From assembly GCA_904063045.1 (NCBI GenBank), contig CAJFCJ010000011.1:682001-746000 (forward strand): 64,000 nt of DNA. The letters run 5' to 3'. The notes below the pieces were generated by a model. It was not told the origin of the DNA, searched no databases, and saw only the letters and a program-made list of their open reading frames with translations. A program made the translations under genes and the position numbers. This stretch comes from Dimorphilus gyrociliatus. Taxonomy: Eukaryota > Annelida > Polychaeta > Dinophilidae. Shown one piece after another: positions 22,101 through 33,146 of this stretch (its first letter is position 1; every line of letters starts with the position of its first letter).

Positions 22101-25100
22101 CTTTAAGACTACTTGCTGAAGTGCTACATTTCGTTAAATTTGATTTGTTAGGTTAATTGACGCCAATTATACAAATTTCAAAAATCATTTTAAGCTTGAT
22201 TTTAGATTACACTTCTTCTTTCAACAAAGGCAGGATAAATTTACTTCTCTGGTGGCTTACAGACACTTTTGAGCAGAACAAATATATTGCTTGTTCAATT
22301 CTTTTTGCTTTGCCGCCCATAATAGTAGTATCTTATACATTCTACTTATTTCTTGAATTGTTCAATTTTCAAATTTCGTAGGAGAAAGAACAGCTATGCG
22401 AATTATTGGAAGCTAGTATCGGATTAGTATCAACTCCTCGTCCTCAGGATGGTCCAACAGCAGCTGCTATTGTTCATTATGTAATCAAAAATAATAATGA
22501 CATTATCAATGCTGATGCACCAATTGCTTTAAGAAATTGCTCTACTTCTCCTCCCAAAACCAATTCTCTAATAGTTTTAGATTTGTTTTCAACAATTTTA
22601 CAAAATCAAGTACAGGAGGCTGAGAAAAATTTAGCGAAAAGTGCATCTTCTAAGCCGATATATCCCGTTTTGTACGTGATACGACGACTTTTAGAAGATT
22701 GGGTTTATAAAGATGAAGACTTTGAACATCTTCAACATGCTTGCTTGTTTATCATTCGACTTTGCGAGATGATAGCCGATGTTGTTTCTCCAATAGTTTC
22801 TCACGCTGCTCCAGAGGGCCACATACCTGATGGCATATATGCTTCAGGTTGCTAATTTTTTATCAGTATCTAATATTGTTTAACTTTCAAAATTCTAGGA
22901 CCAGGATTAGATTTATCGTGCAGTGACATTGATCGATTTGATACAGAGGAGTTATTACCTGAATTTTTGACTGTATGCTGTTGGAGATGCATCAAGGAAA
23001 TATCCTTATTACTTGGATTTATGTCTAAGTGTTCCTGGTGTCTTCTCATTCTACCGACTGACATTGTATAAATTATTAAATAAAGTATGAAACTCTCAGT
23101 GAAATTACCTTTCTTGTGTACAGATTATTCAAATTGGTGGATTTTTTACAAAGCAGCTTCTTGAGTCAAGGCATAGAGGTGCTTTCGAGCTGGCCTACGC
23201 TGGGTTTACCCTTATGTCTGAAAAATTATGGAAAAGCTCTGAAAAAACTTTAAATTCTTTGCCTGAATCCTGGCTTCGTGATGTTTTAAACGAAATAGCA
23301 TTAGGTGCTCGAAGCGAAAAGCTTTGCTATACGAGAAGGAGTGCCGGAGTGCCTTTTTTTGTTCAGGTGAGAGCCTATGGGTGAGATATTTCTATACTTT
23401 TTCCTTTGTATTCAACAGGCTCTTTTGAAGACTGAGGGCTCAAAAGGAAGCAAGTTTCATTTGAAATGGTTCATTGAAGAGCTTATTTCGCTCAGCAGTA
23501 AAATATCAGTTAACCCTGAAACTCTGGTTTGTTATAGTGAATGAAAAAATAGTTTAATTGTATAAAACTATTTCAGGCTCATTGTTTAAATATATTAAGA
23601 GCATTAATAAGAGATTCGAAATTGGGTGACGATGTATCACCTTACATTGCTAGCTGTCTAAAAATTTCTATTAAATGCTACTATTCCGGATTATGGGAGG
23701 TAATACTAAATCTATTGAGAATTTTTTGTTTATACTGTATATAATAAGGAATTTATTGCATCTCTATTCTCCACGATCTCAATCATAACTTGCATCATTA
23801 CATATACAGATTAGAAATTCTGCTACTTTATTATTTAGCGCTCTCATAACTAGAGTGTTTGGAGTTTCTAAAAGTAAAGACGATATTTCTCTGAAAAATT
23901 GGTAAACAATTTAAATAGTCATAGCACTTTTCTATCTTATGGCTTGAAATTTTTAGTATGCCAGGAAAAGTATTTTTTAACCGATATCCCTCACTTTATT
24001 CATTTTTATTAAACGAGTTAAGAGAAAGTGAAATAGAAAGCATAGATGGAAGCGTCAAACTGTATCCAACGTTAACAATAATAAATCGACTCTTCCCTTC
24101 AGCCGTAGATCAAGTTGAAAGCTTATATACTTTGGCGAATTTCATACCACATATTATTAGGTTCGTTATAATAAAAGAAAAAGACAAATAGTGACTTTAT
24201 ATTTTTTTAGGTGTGCAAAATCTCCTATCCTAAATGTGCGAAATGCTGCTGCTAATGCTTTATTATCCATCATTCGAGATGACAGTGTTTTTTCTGTCAT
24301 AAATCAGATTTCAATGAATCTAGAACAGAGTTTGAAAAAGCACAATTTTTGTCACGGCTTACTATTACAGGTATAATAAATTAAATGGAAGTTTTTTGTT
24401 GTTAACCAATGGTGTTAAATCGATTCAGGCTAGAAATTTAGTTAAAAAGTTGGACATAATAAACGACAACGTTTTAAAAGCTATTGAAAAATTAATCAAT
24501 AGTTGCTTTTCAATCTTCAGCTCTGGGTAATTACTATAAATTTCTTAATTTTTTTAAATAACTTATTTATAACAGACACTGTTATGTCATTCACACTGTG
24601 ACGCTGGCTCTAATTGAGGAAATTTTAAATTTGAAAGTCTCAAAACCTCTACGAAAACGTTGTTTAAATTTAATAATGGGTGCTTTTCAAACGCACTTTA
24701 AGGAGGATTCCAAAGCTATGAAAGAACAGCCGTATTATACACTATTCCTTTCAGACCTTGTTAGACTATATTTTTCATTTGTTAATTTGGAACTATCTGA
24801 CATAGTTAAAGTTTTCGATTATGGCAATTATGAAATCAAGTTAGTTTTAATGACAAGTTTAAATGAGAGATTAGGAGATATCGACAACTTAGTCGATTTC
24901 TTTCTTACCGCGGCTCTGAATGAGACGAATATGGAGTGCTTAGCCGAGGTCGGTAGATATTGATTTTCCTCTTGTCCGTAGTGAATTATTGCAAATGAGC
25001 GAGTTGGGAATGTATTAATTTCAGGAAATGAAAATCTTACATAAAATATTGGAAAGACGCGAAAACTACGAAGAGGAAATGAAGTGCATAATAAGAAAAA

Positions 25101-26027
25101 AAGAACTGGTGAATGTTTATTAATCACGTTAATTGGTTTTACCTTGTTCTTGCCTTTTCAGATTGCGACTGCATGCAAAAAATTTTTAAGAAATGGTCCT
25201 AATAGCGTGCGATGCTCAGTTCATGTATTCTACAGTTATTTTATCCGATGCTTTATAGAGGTTCGTAGATCTTTCAAAAAATATACAATACTATTGTTTT
25301 AATAAATCAAAGGATTCAACTATTACATCTGAATGGACAAAAATAATTCGGAAAGATTGTGGAAGTGAAAACAGTACAGAGTTACGTGTAGCGTGTGCTC
25401 GCTCCCTGCTTGTTATATGCAAGGAAGATCTCATTTGTTTATCTGAAAGAGACAGTTAGTAAATATACCTTTATAAATCAGTTTACGGAGTGTGATTTTT
25501 TAGGCTGTTTACTTCTTGAGAGTTTGTTGATTTTATTGACGGATGAAGAATTTTCGACTCGATCAATAGCAAGTGAGGTTATCATAAAATGGTCTTGCCT
25601 ACCTTCATCTATATTAGGTAAATTTCTTAATGTAAAATTTGGTTATAAATCAATTAATACATTTAATTTAGGAAAAAAACAACCTGAAAGATACATATCG
25701 GATTGTTTAAGTTTCATATCTCTTAACTGTGGATCACACGGCAAGGATTTCCTACACCGATTATGTATATCTGACTTAGAGCTTGACTGGCTTCAAGGGG
25801 ATTCCACTAAGGCTCTGCGTCTATTCGACAGAGCTGAAGCGAACAACTACAGGGATGATTTATTAATTTCAAAAACTGTTAGGACCTATATTACATCTGA
25901 AGTGATAAAGGACGATTCCATGTATCTTGAAGAAGTAAGCTACAAAGACATGTTCAATGATCAGCGCTCGTTTGTGTCTAATGTTATATATAAAATCCGA
26001 GATGGTCTTTCTAAATACAACTTATAG
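19166..26027 (+). CDS. THADA: THADA (TRM732) armadillo-type protein, many small exons
   Basis: Intron-rich gene beginning near the ATG at 19166 (exons 19166..19281, 19386..19498 and onward) and ending with the stop at 26025-26027. The family is shown by the conserved central region: GPGLDLSCSDIDRFDTEEL then FLTVCCWRCIKEISLL at about 22900-23010, and LNILRALIRDSKLGDD, then IRNSATLLFSALITRVFG at about 23580-23860, then CAKSPILNVRNAAANAL at about 24210-24260. THADA/Trm732 is a HEAT/ARM-repeat scaffold for FTSJ1-type 2'-O-methylation of tRNA position 32; animal THADA has also been linked to SERCA and metabolism. The order of conserved blocks is right and the exons examined keep phase. I did not resolve every junction (perhaps 25-30 exons), so internal boundaries are incomplete. 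It ends only 126 bp before ITPK1. Confidence 0.85.
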
Positions 26028-26153
26028 TTTAAAATTTGATTTGCCGCCAAAATGTTTTGATTCGCTATCGATCAACCAATGAACTCAAGGCTGTAGTTGG
26101 GCGATAAAATAGTACCTTTCCGACCGTCGCCTGTTCGACGAGTCTCGGCAAGG

Positions 26154-28329
26154 ATGAGCGTTCTACAGAAGAAAAATTTTCTAATTGGATACTGGATGTC
26201 GGAAGCGAAGATAAAGAAATTGAGGTTCAGAGAAGAGCTTGACGAAATGCTCAGGTAAGCTCTGAATGTTAAACATCAGAACTTGGTGTATACATTTAGT
26301 TTAAGAACCTTATTCCCGCGCAATTCTAGAATAGCTAACACTTAAAAGTTTTGACAAGGAAATTTGCTGATTTTATAATTTTTTTCGTTATTCATTATAT
26401 TATTAAGGCGACAATCTCATCCATTTGCTTTCGTATGAAAGAGAGATGATAGTATTTACGCCTACATTTTATTGGTTTAATCGATGATAAGGGTAGGATC
26501 AGGCACTTTTGTAAATATAATAAAATAAAGTTCTATTACTAACAGTTTGCTCTATCAATTTCAGTTCACTCAACAAAAAATACAGCATAAAGATCCAAGC
26601 AGTACTGGTTAGTTATAATAATAAAGAACCTTACAATCCACAGTCTAAACACTTCCGAATGCACTTCTATTAAATAAAGCCTTTCACCCTACTCGTTTTA
26701 TAATATCGACATAAAATTGAACGATCTATTTTTTAGTTTTAGGCCATATTATGAACATGCAGCCTATTTTAATTCCGATAGATGTTGCAGCCTTCATATA
26801 TTCGTATATTTTTACAATTAAATGCCTATTTGTCACTAAATGAACCATAATGGCATTTAATTTTATCTAAAGTTCCTCTTCACATAGTATTACTGTGATC
26901 TAGGAATATTTTTATAAGTTATTTTATCTTAAATTTTCGGTTGCTAACACTAAGGCAGCAATAGTGAAGATATACGTAATGTAACTCTTCAAATTGTCTT
27001 TTCACTAAAAGAAATCCAATAAGTAAAAATTACGTGGTATAGAATCAATTTTATAACAGATCGATCTGGAAAAATCATTGGAGGAACAAGGCCCATTCGA
27101 CATCATCATACATAAACTAACAAGTCATATTTCACAAGCTAAGTGTGGTATTTCGACAAGCAAACTCATCATTGAACGCTTTAAGGTTTGAAATCAAAAT
27201 CCTATTGTTTCTGTTAAGGCATTTTCTAAGGAACTAACGGGATGAATCATAACTAATATAGATTTATACAGAGAATTTGAAACATTTGTGATCTCTTTAA
27301 TTTAACTCTTTCCATCAGCAATATTGCGAGTTGCACGAAACAACAATCGTAATTGATCCAATCAATTATATAAATCGGACACTCAATAGACGGGATCAGT
27401 ACGACTTAATACGAAAAAGCATAGAAGGTACGGAATTAATTAATGCAACGCTGATTTTCAATAGGAAATTTATTGATTATATTCTAGGCACAACAGATTT
27501 CTTTATTCCATCTTTCGTCGACCTGAAAAGTCGGAATGTTGACGATAATAAGAGTCAAATTATGTCCCATAATGTTACTTATCCCATAGGTTAGTAATTC
27601 TTACTTTATAATCCTCATATATGATATACTTTTGACAGTTTGTAAACCCTTATTTGCTCATGGCTCAACAAGCCATGCCATGAAGATTATATTCAACGAA
27701 GATGCACTATTAGATATTGAACCTCCGTGTGTTGCAATGTCTTTTGTTAATCACAGAGCTGTACTCTACAAACTGTTTGTGGTGGGTGAAAAATATCGTT
27801 TAGTTGTCAGGCCATCGGTAAGAGACTTGGAGCCAGGTCAAATAGAAACTATTAAATTTGATAGTCATGATGTCTCTAAGCCAAATTCATCGTCTCATTT
27901 AACAAAATCATCAAATAACAAAGACGAAAATTATTATAAACCTGAAATAGATGAAACTAAATTAAGAAACCTAGTTGAAATTATTCGCAATCAGTTTCGC
28001 ATGTGCCTCTGTGGAATCGATATCTTATTGGAGGAGAAGACTGGTAGATATGCTGTCATAGATATAAACGCTTTTCCAGGCAAGAATACTTTTTGAAAAA
28101 TATAAATACTTTAGCAGACACTTACAAATTTTCTGCAACAGGTTATGAAGGGGTTGATGATTTATACCCTCTTATGGGGGAGCTGATAGGAAACACCCTG
28201 ATCAATGGACCTCTATACGAAAGGTATCACTTCAATGATATTAACATTGGAAATAAGGAAGAAAATCAAATCTCGAACCAGAACAATATTTGCCACAGTA
28301 ATAGTAAACCTAACAATCACAATAGGTAA
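26154..28329 (+). CDS. ITPK1: inositol-tetrakisphosphate 1-kinase (ITPK1)
   Basis: Six exons (26154..26254, 26565..26607, 27060..27185, 27319..27589, 27639..28079, 28142..28329) join in frame to about 389 residues. Recognisable blocks: GYWMSEAKIKKL at the N-terminus; FDIIIHKLTSHI; the ATP-grasp region with CKPLFAHGSTSHAM, CVAMSFVNHRAVLYKLFVVGEKY; VVRPSV; SHDVSKPNSSS; and CGIDILLEEKTGRYAVIDINAFPGYEGV, whose acidic and Asn residues bind Mg-ATP. ITPK1 phosphorylates inositol 1,3,4-trisphosphate and interconverts tetrakisphosphates on the route to IP6. The fifth intron (28080-28141) starts with GC, not GT: G/gcaaga joins exactly within the invariant FPGYEGV. Asn- and Lys-rich residues after the kinase core are poorly conserved. 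Confidence 0.93.
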
Positions 28330-29977
28330 AATATATGAAAGAATCTGCTCTCTGTCAATTATAAAAAAGTTTTATTTATCTTTAATTAAGTAGGAAATCG
28401 CTACTTGAAATGCAACCAGATGTGTCATTGTTTCTTTGATTTATATTTCTTATTATAAACTTTTTCTAATATCTGTTTATTTCTTTTCTTTTCCTGCAGT
28501 ACTTATTTGTTATTCTAAATTCCAATCGCAGTTAAAATGAATTATTAGCAAAGACACTTTATTGAAAGTAAATATTTTGATATATTGTAATATAGTCTCT
28601 AATCAACTGGAAAATCTTTTACTACTAGTCATGGTTAATAATTTTAGACTTAGCAAATCGTTTCATACATTTCTGAATAAAATTCTACGAATTATAATTG
28701 AAAATACATAATTCGACAAACGTTTTATTGCATTAAAATCTTAGTACTAATATATTCCAAAAAATACGATCCAATTTTCTAAACTGTTTGGGAAGGTACA
28801 TTAACCAACAAGTTGATGTCATTGCTCCAGTTAATTAATATTTACTAGAAGTCTCAGATAAAAAGGCTAAAGAATACAAAAGCCTATTTCATAAATCCGA
28901 AGTATTTCAAGTAGGCTTTATATTTCACAAAACAATTGCTTGATTTTGTTTGACTATCTATTAACTAGCTAAAGATTACTCTGTTAGGCATTCCGTTGCA
29001 ACTATACAGTTAGTTGGAGCATTGTAATTTTTGGATTCTTTTGAAAGACATACTTTTTACAAAAATCCATCCCGCTAGGATGTCAGAGAATTTCTTTTTA
29101 TAATTGCACTAATTCCAGAACTTCCGTTTAAATTATTTATTTAACGAAGCTATTCTATATCATATGGGTAATATGCAACACTACATGTGTATAGTCTTAA
29201 ATATGCTCAATATTAAGTTTCAGTTGGATTCTTTGGATACACGGGAAAGTGCTGAAAAGAAATACTAATCGATAAAAAATAACCTTTGAAAATAGCAATC
29301 TCGAAATGGATTATGAAATTCATATACAGTATTTTTACACGCTGCTTTGTTTAAAATTTTCTCTCGTGGTATCGAAGATTATAAACTGATACAATTATAT
29401 TTTTGGCCAAGAAAGCAAAGAATTTCTTAAGTTTCGTATTCAATGATCTGAACAGCACTTTCGCTCACAAAGACTTTCGATCTTTTCGAAAATATTTGCA
29501 TAACTTCGACCGTCGCTCGCATGGAAACGACCAATCTTTCTGCCAATTGACGACTGTATTTATCGTTGTTAACAACTTTTTATCTCTTCGAAGCGATATG
29601 GCACCTCTGTTAAGGTTAGTAATTGTTTGCATTTGCCTTTTCAGCAGTGACTGATTACCTGTAAGTTTATATTCTCCATTTTAGAATAAAGCTATTCTTG
29701 CTACGTGTAATAATATCTTGTAAAATTTTACTTTTGAAGAGTTAATTATATGATATGGCTGGTAAATCTTCTAGCTTAATTAACTCTGATACTCTTGGAC
29801 GTATTTTATACTAGCCTACATTAATAAACTAGGCATAATTATTGACTAAAAAAGCCTACATCTATGACATCAATGCCATAGATTTATTCTTTAGAGGGAG
29901 AATCGGATGCTTTATGAGTCCGAAAAAGTGCTATAAATAATTATCATTTACATATCAAAATCATATATAGTCTCAGC
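28330..29977. other. 1.6-kb spacer between ITPK1 and glycosyltransferase genes
   Basis: AT-rich; no exon with recognisable coding character. An 83-codon frame at 29403-29654 has no domain, and its translation is not conserved-looking, so it is not called. Confidence 0.5.
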
Positions 29978-31925
29978 ATGGGCGATGATGAAAACAAGAG
30001 CGAAAGTCATCGTACTGTTTTAATATTGTCTGACACTTGGTCATCTACTAAAGAAGGAATCGCTGCTGTAACTTATGGACTCGCTTCTAAATTAGCAACA
30101 TACAAAGGAATAAAGGTAAAACGACTGCACAGAGGGAAGTTAATGTATTTGCCTACATTTCACAGATTTACGTCAACACTGTTGATCAATCAATATCAAC
30201 ATCTGACAGGAAAGAGGCGGAAAGGCTGGGAGTGGAATTAAGTATCTTTGAGAATCCGACATGGAGTGCCAATATAAGGTGTTTAATCAAGACATGAGTC
30301 AGTCACTAAGGATTTTTATATCTATTACTTTTATATTTATTCAGAAACGTAACACAAATAATTGGTCATGCTCCATTTAATCATCAACTTGCCTTAAAAT
30401 TAAAAGATGAAAAGGTTGACAGTGAAAAAAATTTATGTAAATTTAAAACAAAAAATTTCTCTTTCAGTTTATTGATTCCGAAGTGCTCAGTTTCTTCCAC
30501 ACAACTATTGATGACGTAAGCTGGACCGCAGATAATCTTCCATATTCTTTCCCAACTATGAATGAACTCGTGAACTGTGCCGAAAGGAGTTCAGCTGTGT
30601 ATTCTGTAACTGAAAAAGTTCACTTTTATTGGTCCGCAAAATTTCGTAATAGAGCTAAGAAACCTATTGATCATCGTCTTTATGAACCACTGTCTCACCC
30701 TTTACTTTTTCAAGTTCCACCGGTTCGAAAATGTGATGAAATTCGATTGTTAGTTTTGACGGATAATAATCAGGAGGGGAATTTCTGTGGGGAAGATATT
30801 GGCGCTTGCGCTGTCAGTAAATTGGCTGAACTCTATGAAAAAGAATATGATTCATTGGCCCAGAAACTAAAATTGATCATTGGTACGCATGAAAAAGCAG
30901 GTGAACTTAGTAGGACAAGAGATCGATGTCAAAAACAAATTCTACAAAATAATCTACCGATGGAAGTAATTCAATGGAGAGACGTCAATGAGATGTTAGA
31001 GGCTATCCATAATTCAGATGTAGTGTTGGCTGCCAGTCGATGTGAGCCAATGGGATTTTTTGGCCTTGCTCCACTGTGCGCTGGTGTACCCTGTCTAATA
31101 TCAGAAAATTCTACTTTGGCACCCCTTGTACAGCGTCTTACTACAGAACCTCATCTAATTCTTACACCAACAACTCCTTTACCAGCAGTTGTAAGACAGG
31201 ATGCAACGACTTGGGCAGTTAAGCTAAAAGAAGTATTGTCAAATATGAATAAGGCAAGAAGAGCGGCGTTGCAATTCCAGAAAAGTTTAAGAAATGATGG
31301 TAAAACGAAGAAAACTCATGACGATATGGTTGCCTTTTGCATAAATGGTCTCCGAATCAAGCATCAGGTCACCAAGGTCAACTTAATGGCATCAGTGAAT
31401 GAGGAGCATGAATTATCTACGCAAAGATCACTGAATAAATTCATTTGCTATACTTTAAAGCAATGTTGGCGCCTGAAGCACCACCCATTGACATTGGAGG
31501 AAGATCTACAGCCTGCCATTCCATCAATTCAACCCGATCTAAATTCTTTAGTGAAAAATGTAATTGATAAAATTGAGGCTAGAGGGAGGCGAATTTTGGC
31601 AGTAGAAGGGGATACTAATTCATTCATAGTTCATTGTCCCACAGCCGAAGCAGCATCTGATCTTTGGGCATCATGCGATATAATTAATGATTCTCTTTTT
31701 CTCACTTTACTGGCCAGCACGGACGAGTCTCACAACCCAGTCTTAAATAAATTTAGGATTCGTAGCATAGAGGTGAGTAATTGACAACTTTTAGATAATA
31801 TACAAAAACTTTTGTTGTAGATGAGAACTCATATAGATGGACCAGAATTTCTCAAATACAAAAAAGCTTTACTTCTTGCAGCTGACAGAGCCGATGAAGC
31901 ACCAAACGTTGCCATTAATATATAA
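29978..31925 (+). CDS. GT-B glycosyltransferase-like protein with C-terminal TRADD-N-like domain
   Basis: Five exons (29978..30115, 30166..30278, 30345..30414, 30468..31772, 31821..31925) give 576 residues with no signal peptide or membrane helix. The N-terminal two thirds look like a cytosolic GT4-type transferase: a Rossmann start (TVLILSDTWSSTKEGIAAVTYGLA), the IIGHAPF segment, and the donor-sugar motif region DVVLAASRCEPMGFFGLAPLCAGVPCLIS with the expected E-x7-type pattern. After a linker, residues of about 480-576 (GRRILAVEGDTNSFIVHCPT...ASDLW) resemble the TRADD-N-type domain that I recall from large multidomain proteins of cnidarians and amphioxus, some of which also carry a glycosyltransferase. 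Substrate is unknown. The transferase call is fairly safe; the C-terminal domain is inference. Confidence 0.7.
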
Positions 31926-32208
31926 ACTGATAATCATAAACATCAACTTACGTGATTTTTAATAATTAGTTCTTTTGAGAGTGATTTTTCTTTTTCTGAA
32001 TTTAGTAAATTAAGGGAAACTCACTGAAATTAATACATTTGAATTCATATCGAAGCCATTTCAGAATCTATCAAAAACATGTATTTATTGGAATTTACTC
32101 CTGTTACATTTCAAAACGAAAAAGATATCATTTCATTTTGTAGAAAGTAAGAAGAAAGAAGAAATTTGTTTCATTTATATAATCAGTATTTTTGTGCAAT
32201 AAAAAAGT

Positions 32209-32873
32209 TCAAGATTTCAATACACGATATACAGCCATAGTTACTAAACTAGCTGCAGATAAAAGCATGCCACCTTTTAAAAGGGCTTTTCTCTCAACTT
32301 CTGGATCCTCAAAAAATTCTACGAATTGTTTCTAAAAAATAAATAGATTAACAGATTTTTTTTTACGAAAGAGCATATTACCCATCCACCATTTTCGTCA
32401 AGCCAATCGCAGAATTCTTCCTCGGCGAAAGCACATAATGTCTTTTTAATTAGTGGAACATATGACTCCTTTCCATTTTCTTTACATCTCTTAGCAAAAA
32501 CTCCAGCAAATGCGTAGTAAGTTGCTATAAGACTGAAGTGTAGCTTTTTATCTTGTATCATTGTCTGGCCAACTGTTCGAAGTGATTTAACAATATCCTT
32601 TTCACTATTAACACATACTCTATCAGACATGTTTGTAAATGTCTCATTGTAAACTGATAATAATTCATCCACAGCCCTGAGTATACTAGCCTCTATCCTT
32701 GTGGCTTTCCATGGTCGAGATGTATAGGCAACAGCGTCAACAACAACTTCTGCTAGATGTCTGGCAATATTGCGCGTCTCCTCTACCGATTCTGGAGCAT
32801 TAAAGGGTACAACTGTTTTAAGTGCTGAGAGAACATGCTTCAAGTGAAACGCTGAGTTATCTTCGTTATTCAT
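32209..32873 (-). CDS. BCL-2 family apoptosis regulator
   Basis: Two exons, complement(32209..32331, 32382..32873), give 204 residues. The BH2 motif WLDENGGW spans the splice junction, followed by KQFVEFF. The BH1-like helix reads DKKLHFSLIATYYAFAG; the usual NWGR is replaced by LHFS. A BH3-like helix is ILRAVDELLSVY at about residue 65-76, with Val where Gly is normal. The C-terminus is a hydrophobic tail anchor (about 180-200) ending in basic residues, as in mitochondrial or ER-bound members. These proteins control outer-membrane permeabilisation. Whether it is pro-survival or BAX/BAK/BOK-like cannot be settled by eye. It shares a 273-bp upstream gap with the ABC transporter on the other strand. 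Confidence 0.85.
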
Positions 32874-33146
32874 ACGGTTTTAAACAGAGAAACGAAGTTT
32901 GAGTTAGAATACTGTTTTATATATCAAAGAAAGTACCGACGACGCATGCGTATTTACGTGTTATGAAGTAGACAACGAACCTTTATTACAATTTTAGCGC
33001 CGTCTATCGTTGTTATCGTTTTCGATAGATGGCGATCTGATCAAATTGCAGCGTCAGCCATGTTGCATTACATTTTCAGGAAAGAGCTCTGAAAAAATGG
33101 ATTAAAAAATTGAGCACTCGCTTTCTTTTAAAGTATCTGTGAAAAA
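32874..33146. promoter_or_regulatory. divergent promoter of BCL-2-like and ABCG genes
   Basis: This 273-bp gap holds the palindrome ACGCATGCGT (32942-32951), close to an NRF-1 site, and an inverted pair around 32998-33034 in which GCCGTCTATCG faces CGATAGATGGC. The right arm includes ATAGATGGCG (33025-33034), identical to 10-mers in two other spacers. Function is inferred from position only. Confidence 0.45.

Noticed and set aside
29403-29654. 83-codon open frame in the ITPK1-glycosyltransferase spacer
   Set aside because: No ATG at its first codon, no domain, no splice signals placing it in a gene, and composition like the surrounding DNA.
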